Both the position numbers and the translations under genes were made by a program. Below are positions 23,085 through 33,177 of a stretch of 64,000 nt of DNA, piece by piece. The notes below the pieces were generated by a model that saw nothing but the letters and a program-made list of their open reading frames with translations, did not search any database and was not told the origin of the DNA. Each line of letters starts with the position of its first letter. The first letter of the stretch is position 1. This DNA comes from Boswellia sacra (lineage: Eukaryota; Streptophyta; Magnoliopsida; Sapindales; Burseraceae), in contig SNVD02008762.1 in the NCBI GenBank assembly GCA_013180625.2, positions 124,001-188,000 on the forward strand. The letters run 5' to 3'.

Positions 23085-23883
23085 GGCCATTGAGAGCGGG
23101 GGAGGGAGAGAATCGAAATTAGGGATTTAGATTTAGGGTTGCGTCAATTTCTTTATATAGAATTGTAAAATTATAGAAAATCCATATCTATTAAAAATTA
23201 TCAAAATCATCCATCTCTTCAGCCCCTATATTTTAAACTTTTTCATTTATACCATTAGATTAATTTTTTATAATTTTTAGAGTACTAAATATTTTAATTT
23301 AATTTTTAAAATAAATTATAATAACTTTTTGTATATTTAAAATGTTATATTATTGTAAAATAATTTTTTTGATATTTTTAATTGCTTAATTTTCATCAAA
23401 GCAATTAAATAATGTGATTTTGATCACTTTGAAATTAAAAAATAATTTTATTTATTTCATAAAATTTTCACATTTAAAAATTCATTTTTCTAAAATTTAA
23501 TATTTAAAAATTTATTCTTTTCATACATATAATAATGTTATCTTTAATTTAAAGATTTTTAAAAATTATTTTTAATTTTAGATTAAAAATAAAATTATAT
23601 TGTTTAATTATATTTAGATAAATCTATTAAAATTTTAAATATTATATTCACATATTTGAAATAAAAAATGAAACAAAAGAGATAAAAGAAAAAATTACAT
23701 TTTCACATATTTGTCATACTTTTATAAAAATGTGATATATATGTGATTGAATAAGACAAAAGTGACAAATAAGATGAATTGATAGGTTTGACTTTTAAGA
23801 TATGGTTAAATTTCTCACTTTTTTAAAAGACTGTCAAATAAAAAAATTGTAAAGTGACAAATATGCAAAAAATTCTTGTAGTG
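23085..23883. other. Right non-coding arm of inner CACTA
   Basis: Strongly AT-rich, no ORF. The last about 30 bases (gtgacaaatatgcaaaaaattcttgtagtg) form the terminus. Confidence 0.7.
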
Positions 23884-24414
23884 ACTCATACCGTGAATTT
23901 CACCTTCCGATCCTGAAAACTCTACCTCTCTAATTAATATAATGACTAGACTCTTGCTTTTCGTTCTTTTTGCACCAAGACAAGTATTCACCTCTGTTAC
24001 ATACAATCAAAATGTTAACATCAAAAGGCTAGACCGAATTCTCAAGCATTGCCAAATTGTAGCACGTTTATTCCAGACAGAGAACTTACTCATACACAGA
24101 AAGTTTGAAGAAATTTAGTTCGGATCAGGAAGGAAGTTAAACCCAACATAAAACCATAATATCAAGTTCCTACATTTTCCTAGGAAGAAAGAAATAGAAA
24201 AAAGGTTTCAACCACTTTTTTAAGTACACAAACTACTGATACAACAAAAGTTGGAACCCACCTTAACAATAAAAAGACAAATAAGCCAGCCGAGGTCTCG
24301 TAACGTGAAACCTCTAGCTCAGAATTTTTCCACTTAGGCATCTGCATCAAAACAAATGTCAGTATAAAAAAATAATCTATCTGAAAACATTGAAGAACAT
24401 GGGAACAAGCTTAC

Positions 24415-24904
24415 CCTGTGATGAATGAGCACTCATTGAAAAGAATTCAGAGGAAGCCACTGGGATGGACATTGATAGCTGAGTTGTGCATAACGAGTCC
24501 TTATTGGCTCTCTGATAATCCAGATAGTAACAAAAATCTATGGTTTTAGGCAACTCCTCCGAAAGAGGCTCAAGAGACTGATTGTCCTGCGCCGCAGACC
24601 TTGGTGAGCCAAACTCCCTGCCAAAGAAATAATGTTGCTGCTGTTTTGATATTGTAGCATCAGTAGTGAGTGGGTCAAAATCTTGTAGCATCTGCATTGG
24701 AGAGCAGTTGCTTTGCCCAAAAGCACTATTTCTCTGATCTGATAAGCAGTTTGAAGGACTTTGAGATGTTGTAAAACGCCATGCTCCATCCACAGTAGAG
24801 TTCATCATAAAACCCCTCATACTCTCTGAGGCTACCCGTAAGATATCATTGTCTACTACAGGCTTCAGTCCTTGGACACACCTTTGTTGCCACATGTATG
24901 ACAT
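24415..24904 (-). pseudogene. Captured growth-regulating factor (GRF) C-terminal exon
   Basis: One open minus-strand exon ends at a donor site (gtaagc at 24414). Blocks include QQRCVQGLKPVVDNDILRV, RGFMMNSTVDGAWRF, QMLQDFDPLTTDATISKQQQ and FFGREFGSPRS. It closes with TTQLSMSIPVASSEFFS. These are characteristic of the C-terminal half of GRF1/2-type plant transcription factors (transactivation region, TQL motif). The QLQ (GIF-binding) and WRC (DNA-binding, miR396-targeted) domains are absent. The fragment sits in the outer CACTA just right of the inner element. A possible further exon (MPKWKNSELEVSRYET) lies at about 24285-24345. Confidence 0.78.
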
Positions 24905-25520
24905 TAAGTTAGTTTAGTGTCAATCAACATTTCCCACAGAGAAATCACTAATTAAGTAACTTATTTGTACTAAGACATGAGGACATAACCAAAAACAATT
25001 AAGAACAAATAACGTTACAAGTACAACAAGGCAATAACAAATCAACTTCAAGTTAAGGGCCTGATGGCTATACACATCAGGATCCATTCTGTGGAACTTT
25101 CCTATGTTGCAAATGAGCTTCTATGTAAAAAATACTATGGAAAACAAAGTTATGGACCTCAATCAAATTGAACATGCAACAAAAAGAATAATCATATCCT
25201 TTCACAGTTATTGTCCTTAGGAACTCCAAAAGTGAACGTAGTCAATTATTCCCTGCCAAGTCACTTGTATAAAGATACAAGCATTTGATTATAATATAGG
25301 CTTCCACCTGAAAGCATACAAAATCCTAAAACTCCATCATTGCCAGGAAAGGAACTAATCTTTATCAGACCTTAAAGATAACCACATTTCCAAAAATCAG
25401 ACATTGGAAGTAGAGTGGATAGTTGCAAATGTACATTGATTAGAAGGAATTAGATAAAATTAGAATCAAAGATAAGTTTGTGTTCATCTATTTGATAAAT
25501 TGTTGGGGATAATTACCTCG
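24905..25520. other. Non-coding interior of outer CACTA
   Basis: No supported coding sequence or upstream GRF exon was found here on the minus strand. Confidence 0.5.
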
Positions 25521-25522
25521 CA

Positions 25523-25740
25523 CAAAGATTGTTTCCAAGTTAGATCTTCACGAAGCCTACTATCAAATAGAAATGCAACACAGCAATGTAGAAAAGACAG
25601 TCTTTTACACCCACCAAGACCATCATGGATTTTTGCTTATGCCTTTTGCACTCACAAATATGCTTATAACATTCCAAGCTATCATAAATAAGGTATCCAA
25701 AAAATATTTTAGGAAACGTCACCTTATTGCAAGAAACTTA
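25523..25740 (+). pseudogene. Ty3/Gypsy reverse transcriptase fragment
   Basis: The plus-strand frame reads SKLDLHEAYYQIEMQHSNVE, then KTVFYTHQDHHGFLLMPFAL. This is the conserved RT block of Gypsy elements (KxDLxxGYHQI .. KTAFxTxxGHYEFLVMPFGLTN). Only about 70 codons remain, with no YxDD box, LTR or integrase. It is a small relic acquired by the outer CACTA or inserted in it. Confidence 0.75.
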
Positions 25741-25744
25741 TCTC

Positions 25745-26290
25745 AATGTGGACCATCTCCTTCCAACAAACGACTTGAAGATGACAGACGAGATTAAGGC
25801 AACCTATAAGCCAAGTGTAAGTGAACACAGTAGTGAAATTGGAGAAATTAAGGTCTAAGCTGCCGTTTGTGTCAGTGGCTGATGTGATTTCACAATTTAC
25901 ATCCTCAACCAACCAATGATGCGCATTTGAAGTCATTTTAAACTTCAAGCTGCTAAGAATCCAATTCTCTATTTGACTCTCATGTGTTGTAATTAATTAA
26001 TTACTGGCAAGAAGAAAGTTCCTCATTATACTGTGCTTTTCACACACACACACACTTCCAACAAACTTATCTCAATGTTTAAGTAAATGATTCCAAACCA
26101 TAAAAAATTAATTATGAATTTTGATGTTTAAGTAAAGATTTTTACGTTTAAAGGCTACATATTTGGTAATGAATTTGAAATGCGTCTGCAGATGTGCAAA
26201 AGTTTTTATTTTTTTATTTTTTATTTTAACATCAACCAAAAAAGCCGAATTTGCTTCTCAATTAAACATATATAACAAATCCAATTTAAG
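25745..26290. other. Non-coding interior of outer CACTA
   Basis: No gene. A (CA)n run lies at 26040-26055. Part of this stretch may be an intron of the ESF1-like fragment, because a donor site (gtaaag) ends its exon at 26297. Confidence 0.5.
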
Positions 26291-26296
26291 CTTTAC

Positions 26297-26731
26297 CTCA
26301 GCTTCAGGCCCTTCATCCTCCTCCTCCTCATCCTCCTCTTATTCGGTAGTACTCTCCTCCACGTCGTCATCATCCTCCTCCTCCGACGAGCTTCTTATCG
26401 CCACGTCACCAGTTTCAAGCAATTCCCTCTCACTATCACTCTCGGTTCCTTTCTCTTCTTCTTCCTCATCATTATCATCTTCTTCTTCTTCTTCTTCAAT
26501 TTTTTTAGTTTCTTCTTCGATTCTGTAATAATGCTGCAGAGAATCTCCCAAGCTCTTCTACTTATTCTTCTTAGGCTTGCCTCTTTTGTCAAATAGAGCA
26601 GAGGACGATGCGAAGTTCTTATCGGTGAACATGCGACTGAAGCAAGAGTCGATCTCCACCTTCGATTTCTGAAGAGTCGATAACTCCACAGCTCGACTAT
26701 CATAACTCTCCAAGTCTTCTTCAATCGCCAT
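26297..26731 (-). pseudogene. Captured ESF1-like pre-rRNA processing gene, first exon
   Basis: The minus-strand start ATG is at 26731. The frame reads KSKVEIDSCFSRMFTDKNFA, then SSSALFDKRGKPKK, then SLQHYYRIEEE. A long glutamate/aspartate-rich acidic tract follows and the exon ends at a gtaaag donor. The ID-SRFxRMFTDKxF..DKRGKPK..LRxYY block is the conserved N-terminal region of eukaryotic ESF1, a nucleolar 18S-rRNA processing factor. In-frame stops after GKPKKNK (near 26560) and at 26339 break the frame. Only the 5' part of the gene is present, near the right end of the outer CACTA. Confidence 0.75.
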
Positions 26732-26869
26732 TAAAGAAACACAGAAAGCAGATCAGATAATAATGACAAAGGTGAAAACTTCTGAAGAGCCGAGACGCAA
26801 TGAAGAGCCGATGAAGTTGAAGGGGCGGCAGTGAAGATGCTTTTGGAAGAGAAAGAGATGATAAAGTAT

Positions 26870-27078
26870 GTTTAGGGTTCTCATTTTATATTTTTATAAT
26901 TTTTTTTATTTTTATAATTAGAAATACGTGTCACACATACAAATTATGTCACAGGGTATACCCTTTTTTTTAAAATGTGACATGTATTAAGTTTGACCGA
27001 ATTTGGAGTCTCATATATGTCATTTCCCCAGGAAGCGACACAAAATTTGTGACACTAAAGCTCTATTTTCTTGTAGTA
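26870..27078. repeat. Right terminus of outer CACTA
   Basis: Short gtgtcac / gtgacat / gcgacac motifs precede the inverted terminus ctctattttcttgtagt. The last base is A instead of G, so the terminus has one mutation. Confidence 0.8.
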
Positions 27079-27081
27079 CAC

Positions 27082-28725
27082 ATGGATTCAGAAGGCACAT
27101 CCAACAAGTTCTATCATTGGAACACCAGATGGCATAATGAAGACTCAGAGCAAGGTAAGAAATCAGGTAAGATTTGCATGTTATGTTTCTTTAATTGAAC
27201 CAAAAAATGTGAAAGAAGCCTTAAAAGAAGATGTATGGATTCAAGCCATGCAAAATGACCTTAATCAGTTTAAAAGAAATGAAGTATTGGAATTAGTTCC
27301 TAGGCCAGAAAATACAAATGTCATTAGAACTAAATGGATATTCAAAAATAAAACTGATGAAAGTGGACAAATAGTAAGAAATAAGGCTAGACTAGTTGCA
27401 CAAGGTTACACATAAGTTGAAGACATAGACTTTGATGAAACGTTGCACCAGTAGCTAGACTTGAGTCAATCAAATTACTACTTGCAATTGCTTGTATGCT
27501 TGAATTTAAATTATACCAAATAGATGTTAAAACAACATTTTTAAATGGCTATCTCAATGAAGAAGTCTTTGTTGAACAGCCTAAAGGATTTGAAGATCCT
27601 AAACATCCTGATTTTGTGTACAAATTGCACAAAGCTTTGTATGCTTTGAAACAAGCTCCTAGAGCTTGGTATGAAAGGTTGACAAACTTTTTGATCAACA
27701 GAGGTTATAAAAGAGGCAGTAATGATAAGACTTTGTTTATCAAACATGCATCTAACTATTTTACTGTTGCACAAATATATGTGGATGACATTGTATTCAT
27801 ATCAACTAACAAAAGCAAAACTAATGAGTTTGTTAAGTTGATGCAAGAAGAGTTTGAGATGAGCATGGTAGGAGAAATAAATTTCTTTCTTGGATTGCAG
27901 GTTAAGCAAATAAATGATGGGATATTCATATCTCAATCAAAATATGCAAAAAATCTTGTAAAGAAGTTTAGGCTTGAGAAATCAAAACTAATGAAAACTC
28001 CTATCAGTACTAAACTTAAACTTTCAAAAGACAATACAGGAAAAGATGTTGATGCAAGTTTGTACAGAAGCATTATTGGTAGCCTGCTATACCTCACAGC
28101 AAGTAGACCAGACTTGTGTTTTAGTGTAGGACTTCGTGCAAGATTTCAAGCAAATCCAAAGGAATCACATCTTGCAGCGGCAAAGAGAATCATCAGGTAT
28201 GTTCATGGAACACATGATTATAGAATATGGTTTTCTAATGATACGAATTATTATCTTGCAGGATTTAGTGATGCTGACTGGGCAGGAAATGCAGATGACA
28301 GAAAAAGTGCCTCAGGAGGATGTTTTTATCTTGGTACTAACTTGGTTTCATGGCACAGCAAAAAACAGAATTCTATTACTTTGTCTACTGCTGAAGCCGA
28401 ATACATAGCAACAGAGAGTTGTTGCACACAACTATTGTGGATGAAGCAAATGTTGAGTGACTTTGGTATTGAACAAAAGCCCATAATTATGTTTTGTGAT
28501 AATACTAGTGCTATAAATATTTCCAAAAATCCTATTCAGCATTCTAGAACAAAATATATTGACGTAAGATACCATTTTATAAGGGAACTAGTAGAGTCTA
28601 AGGTGATACACATTGAACACACCTCCACTGATAAACAATTGGCTGACTTGTTCACTAAGGCATTGGATACAACAAGATTTGAAAATCTTAGAAAGGCCTT
28701 AGGCATCTGTCAATTATCTGAATAA
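27082..28725 (+). pseudogene. Copia reverse transcriptase and RNase H, continuation after CACTA insert
   Basis: After the CACTA insert the Copia polyprotein continues. A frameshifted start (27137-27412) contains WIFKNKTDESGQIVRNKARL, then VAQGYT, then a stop. An intact 409-codon frame (27496-28725) follows with LKQAPRAWYERL, the catalytic box YVDDIVF, and RNase H blocks (DADWAGNADDRKSASGG, STAEAEYIA, HIRTKYIDVRYHF-type). It ends with the usual LTRLEKLR..-type tail and a TAA. RT copies the element RNA; catalytic residues look intact but the frame upstream is broken. Confidence 0.9.
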
Positions 28726-29261
28726 ACACTGCTTACTGTTATGTTATTTGTATTTGTAATATCATACGTTTTCTTCTAATTAAGCATGTGTGAGCTGTGA
28801 TATAAAAATTGTGTGAATGATAAAATACTGGATAAAAAAAATGAAAAATACAGAGACGGCTACCAGTATATGATGTGTGAAAGCCATCATTGAGAGTAAC
28901 TTCATTGTATCTAGGAAATATGGTGAGGTCACCCACTCAAATGGAAAAGGGCTACCTCTATATATGTGTGAAAGCTACTGTATTTATATAGAAAATTCAC
29001 ATTGAGACTAACTTTTGTGTGTGTAAGAAGCATGCTCAAGTTGATCACTCAAGCGGATTATGTGACAAAATAAAAGAAAATAAACAGCTCTAAAATATAC
29101 TTTCTTAGAATGATTCATGTGATGTCCAGATATTGTTGTTATGTTATTATTTACTGTTTTCTGTTATGTTTTTCATAACATATGATGTTCTTTGTGCTTA
29201 TCCGAAATTTGATTTTCTTGTGTGTCTATGTGTCAAAAATGCCATGTCAGCTATAATGAAT

Positions 29262-29276
29262 TGAGGGGGAGAAGTT
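29262..29276 (+). other. Polypurine-tract-like sequence
   Basis: gaattgagggggagaag has the form of a Copia polypurine tract. It lies about 540 bases after RNase H and upstream of the third ORF. No LTR follows it directly, so it may be an internal (duplicated) tract. Confidence 0.5.
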
Positions 29277-29520
29277 TAAGTGGTAGGAATCCTAATTCTA
29301 TTAGAATTCCTTAATCAAATGGGAATCAAATTTGAATTTTTGTCCATTAATGTCAGTTATGAAACGGTTTTGGAAATGGAATTAATATTAAATTTTGTTA
29401 AAAACAAAATTGTTTTAAATTCGGCTTAGTATATTACGGATAGTTTTTGGGCTTCTCCTGTTCATACCATACTCCAACTACAGTTTCTCTAATATCCCTC
29501 ATCTTCTTTCTCTCTCTGTT

Positions 29521-31215
29521 CTGGAAACTTTGGTGCAGCTAGTAAACCCTAAAAATGGCGACAACATAGAATCGTCAAAATCCACAAGTTCTTCATCTTC
29601 TCACAGCAACTCCAGTTATGACCAGAGCAACAGTGTACAGTCCTCTCCAACTCAACAAGCACATGCAGAGATCGCTGTTGATCCCGCCATAAGTGAGAAT
29701 GAGCAAGTTCCAGTAAAGAAAATGAAAGACAAAGTTAAGCCGAAGTACAATAAGTTTCTCATAGCCAACATCAAGCAGAAGTTCTAGAAGTACACTTCAC
29801 AAAGGAAGTTACAGATGGAAAGGCCGGTAAAACTTACTGATTTCAACACATATGGCCTGAGTGAGTTGCTTGAGTCTATCTACTGGACTCGTACGGTACC
29901 CCCTGTGGAGTCTTTAATTCAAGAATTCTATGCCAATATCTCAACTGCCATTGATGATTTGAAAAGTTTTCATTATCACAAAGTTTATTGTAGAGGAAAG
30001 TTTGTGAAATTCTCTCTGAATGTCATAAACACTTTTCTGGATATTCCTATAGGCAGTTTGCATTCTTTAGATGAGGAATTTAACATGGCTAAAGTAATTA
30101 AGGAATTGACTGGTAGAACAAACATTGAATGGAAACTGAGAGATGGTATCGACCAGTAATACCTTAGGAAGAAATATAGAGTGATGCATAAGATAGCTCA
30201 GTTCAATTGGCTTCCCTCTTCCCATCAAAATCAAGTTCGGGAAGACAAAGTGAAATTTCTATATTGTTTAGGCACCAATCAACCAATTAACTTTGGCTTA
30301 CTAGCTTATAGATCAATTGTTTAGATTGGTTCATATCACTCTGATTATTACTTGCTTGTGTTTCCATGCTTAATTCAAGGGATTCTTGCACAAAATAGCA
30401 TCCCTATAAGACCCAAGGAACAGACAGAAATTTTGTCTAAATCCATTACAAAGAGATTTCTTCAAAGACTACATGATAAGACTGACTTGCCTGTACCTAA
30501 ACCAAAGCCTCAAAGAGTTAGGAAAAATCAAATGAAAAATGTTGAAGAGCAGCTTGCTTTGATAAACTCTGCTTTAACTGAGATTGTGCAGGATTTGAGA
30601 ATTATTAAAGAAAGATAGCTTGTTTTGGAGGCAAGATTTGCAAGGCAATATGGTATAGTATAAGAGTCACAGCCAATGGAGACTGAACATGAGGCTCCTA
30701 AGAAGTCAGCTGAGCATACACCAATTCCTGATGCTCCTATGCCTGCTGAAACTGAGCAAATGACTGAAGCAGAACAAGCTGCACAACCTACTATTGAGAA
30801 AGATATAATAGCAGTAATTTAGCAGAAGCAGAAAAAAGTCAAGTGAACTGCTAAGGGAAGAAAATTGAAAAGGAAGAGGAAAGATGAAAAGGTGAAGAAA
30901 TCATCTGACAACCTGAAGAAGAACATTGACTCCACAGCTCTAGAATTACAGGATGAGTCACTGTCAGATGAACTAACAAAAGTTGAAACCGAGACAAAAC
31001 AGTCTTCACCACTTGCTGAAAATGACCCTCCTGTTTCTTCCATTCCTGCAGCAGAGCATACTACTTCTCCACCATTCACACAGTCACCACATCACGAAGA
31101 TCCAACCTCATCACCTGCAGCATAACCATAGGCAAAACACACAGAGGAACCCCCTCTTGCAGACCAGGAGATAGAACCATCTGCACCAGCCACCTCTCTA
31201 CTAGCTACACTTGTA
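29521..31215 (+). pseudogene. Third ORF of the Copia element (putative plant transposon protein domain), broken
   Basis: Consecutive open stretches in the plus direction (29530-29787, 29815-30159, 30352-30618, 30865-31125) are separated by stops. They read as one protein: a serine-rich N-terminus, a domain with FYANISTAIDDL..GKFVKFSLNVINTFLDIP, then a lysine/glutamate-rich coiled-coil region and a proline/serine-rich tail. The FVKFSxxxIN domain resembles the putative plant transposon protein domain (PF20167) carried by some plant retroelements. Its position after pol fits the env-like ORF of SIRE-type Copia. Function unknown; it is dead here. Confidence 0.6.
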
Positions 31216-31224
31216 GAAGTATCT

Positions 31225-31740
31225 CTGGTTTCTATGACTATGTTCTACCATGGGACTTATTTTTCAATTATCAAAATAAAAAACTAGCTCACAGTTGGTT
31301 TTTTCAATTTCAATGTCCTAATAATACTACGTTTGACTTTCCAAATTGGTTTAAAAATTGGTTTTTTCAATGGGGAATTTTTGATAAATTTTTCCTACAC
31401 GCTAAAAAATTGTTTCACAAATTTGTCAGAGTTAATCAATATAGAATTGAATCAGACGATGAAGCTTATCTCCTGTTCACTACTTATTATCAAGTATCGT
31501 GGATTATGAAGTAGGAATATTCTTTGATCCTTAAAAATCCCTGAAAAATCCACCTTCCTTTTTTGGGCAGGCATCCCTCTCTTTGATGGTGGCCTAATAT
31601 AATGTCGACAAATTGATTTGCTCATCTTTTAACCCAATCCAACTTTTGACATGCAAATAAGCTCTTAAAGATAAGGCTGAAGAAGATAAGATGGATATTG
31701 ATGAAGAAATATCTCAGCATTATGAAAATATGAGTTAAAG
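31225..31740 (+). pseudogene. Fragment resembling a plant pararetrovirus-like polyprotein (plus strand)
   Basis: Shortly after the Copia homology stops, a plus-strand frame is rich in aromatic residues (PNWFKNWFFQWG, then LLFTTYYQVSWI). It resembles the aromatic-rich region ahead of the coat-protein zinc knuckle in polyproteins of endogenous plant pararetrovirus-like elements. The match is from memory and weak. Stops interrupt it. The other half of such a region lies nearby on the opposite strand (32017-32520). Confidence 0.35.
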
Positions 31741-31894
31741 CACAAAACTAATGCTGTTTTCGACAAATTTGTAGAAGATCAAGCATCAGATATTATATCT
31801 TTTGACCCATATGGTGGTAACATGGCACAAGATCCAAATGACATATAGAAAAATAGTCCTTGCTTTTCTCACCCACACCTCGAAAGTTGTTTCG

Positions 31895-31960
31895 TTCAGG
31901 GAGGGGGGGGAGGTGGGGGTTTGGGTTTGGGTTTGTGTTGGGGGTTGGGGGAGGAAAGAA
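31895..31960 (+). repeat. G-rich tract with G-quadruplex potential
   Basis: A run of G blocks (agggagggggggggaggtgg followed by gggtttgggtttgggtttgtgttgggggttggggg) contains more than four G3+ runs with short loops. It stands out in otherwise AT-rich DNA. Confidence 0.85.
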
Positions 31961-32016
31961 TAGTAGCATACTTGAATATCTTGTAAAATTTGTGTAATAA
32001 TTATACTTTTTTCTAT

Positions 32017-32520
32017 TTATTCATGTAATTTAGAACAAAACCTGTGTTCTGAATCATTACTAGAGGAGTCAATAAGAATATTCATTATAGTTCGTTTGAG
32101 ACCCTCATTAGCAATTAGGGAAATTTTTTCTTTTGTTCTACAATTGGATGCATAATGTTCCCTTTTATGATGTTTAAAACAAATAAGTTGTTTATTTGCC
32201 TTTGATTTAAAATTTTTTCTTCTAGACATATTTGTCTTGGACTTTTGGAAATTTTCAAAGCTATTGATATTTTTTCTTTTATAAGTCCTATATGACTTAT
32301 ATGGTCTATATGGCTTGGACTTCTTTTTTTGTGGAGCCTACATTATTAATGATTTTTGTATTGTAGCCATATTGTGTATAGAGGTCTCCCATGGCTTTAG
32401 CCTTTGTGGCCCTTTTTCCATTGTCACTGTTTTTTAATTTTTGCCCAGTTACAAATTTCCAAGCCTACCTTAACTATTTCAGAGGCTAATGCTAATTCTC
32501 CATAGGTGTAAAAAGAGTAG
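32017..32520 (-). pseudogene. Zinc-knuckle fragment of a pararetrovirus-like or retroelement polyprotein (minus strand)
   Basis: Minus-strand frames include a YTYGELALASEIVKVGLEIC-type block (about 32520-32460). Further on is a zinc knuckle of form C-x2-(C to H)-x4-H-x4-C (ICFKHHKREHYASNC), followed by K-E-K-I and an acidic SSSNDSE tail (32229-32017). This pairing is typical of coat/gag segments of endogenous caulimovirid-like sequences. One knuckle Cys is replaced by His, and frameshifts separate the blocks. It is an old genomic relic, not an active virus. Confidence 0.45.
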
Positions 32521-32529
32521 GGAATTTTT

Positions 32530-33177
32530 GGGAAAGAAGACTTACATTCCAACTTGGAAAGTTGAGAGCAAACTTTGAAATTTTTATTACAAAGAAAGAG
32601 AAAGTGCTTAAGTCAAACAATTTTACAAAGTTTTCCAAGATGTGCCCCACAAAACACACAGGAGACTTAAATACAAGAAAAGTAGAAAATAAATAGTACC
32701 AAATACCTTGGGCTGTTAGGCTAAAAGGAGAAGGAAAATGGCTTAAAATGAAGTAAGGGTTTATAAGTAAATATTGTAAAGTAGGAGATATGAAATTAAT
32801 TCAACATAATTTTAATTTTAATTAAACACTCCAGGTTCAATTCCGAGTCCCTGACCCGGACACCCCCACCTCGATCCTGACCCTAGCCCCGGCCAGGTAG
32901 AAAATTGCTCCCCGGCCCCAGCCTATTTCTTTGATTTTTCGAGCAATTCCTTGACCCCAAACATCCATGTTTTCCAGGTCCTCGACCCCGACGGGGTATT
33001 TTTGCCATTCCTAGTGAAAGTTAGCTTAGTTAGATACTTTGGTGTCTTGTGTTTAATACACATGCACTTGTACAATTAAAGTATAAAAGTAGATTATTAA
33101 TAAGAAGTAAAAGTTAAATCAATTCACATGTTAGTAGTTCAACAAGTGGTATCAGAGCAAGCCCATCACAGCCAACA
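32530..33177 (+). other. Probable LTR 3' end plus primer-binding site, and a C-rich block
   Basis: TGGTATCAGAGC at 33147-33158 is a tRNA-Met primer-binding site, preceded by an LTR-type end (ttcaaca at 33144). The LTR start could not be placed. Only about 20 bases of internal sequence follow before the CRK fragment begins at 33178, so the element is truncated. A GC-rich patch at 32840-32995 (cctgacccggacaccc, ccccgacggggta) is unlike its surroundings and may be part of this LTR. Confidence 0.5.

Larger units (their letters stand above)
18234..23883. mobile_element. 5.65-kb inner CACTA element carrying gene fragments
   Basis: The left end CACTACAAGAAAAATCATC is at 18234 and the right end (aaaaaattcttgtagtg) at 23883. 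A perfect TSD ACT lies at 18231-18233 and 23884-23886. The left end has TTTGGCGGTC subterminal repeats, and the right end carries aaagtgacaaatatgcaaaa. The same termini flank the 34169-36235 element. No transposase is visible. Inside lie plastid lysyl-tRNA synthetase exons, two exons of unknown origin and an SUVH1/3-type N-terminal fragment. It is inserted in the outer CACTA, giving three levels of nesting. Confidence 0.92.
10457..27078. mobile_element. 16.6-kb gene-carrying CACTA element (Pack-CACTA) nested in Copia pol
   Basis: The left end is CACTACAACAAAAAAGCG at 10457. The right end is the inverse (ctctattttcttgtagt plus a final A where G is expected) at 27078. The 3-bp sequence CAC flanks it at 10454-10456 and 27079-27081, as expected for a CACTA TSD. 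Outside these points the Copia polyprotein resumes. I see no transposase ORF, so it is probably non-autonomous. The interior contains pieces of host genes on the minus strand (KNL1-like, GRF, ESF1), a Gypsy RT scrap, a putative solo LTR (13634-15370) and a complete second CACTA element (18234-23883). Confidence 0.9.
6191..31220 (+). mobile_element. Copia LTR retrotransposon split by a nested CACTA element, 3' LTR missing
   Basis: Order on the plus strand is: 5' LTR (6191-7095), tRNA-Met-type primer-binding site, gag with two zinc knuckles, protease, integrase, nested CACTA insert (10457-27078), RT and RNase H (to 28725), then a third ORF (29521-31215). The gag-PR-INT-RT-RH order is that of Copia. 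A large extra 3' ORF is typical of the SIRE/Maximus lineage, which is an inference here. No second copy of the 905-bp LTR is found downstream. The homology stops near 31220, where unrelated sequence begins, so the 3' end is truncated. Many stops and frameshifts show it is dead. Confidence 0.88.

Noticed and set aside
26163..26528. Serine-rich 121-codon ORF on the plus strand
   Set aside because: It is the antisense shadow of the acidic tract of the ESF1-like exon.
32831..32850. GGTTCAATTCC resembling a tRNA B box
   Set aside because: No A box, acceptor stem or cloverleaf can be folded around it.
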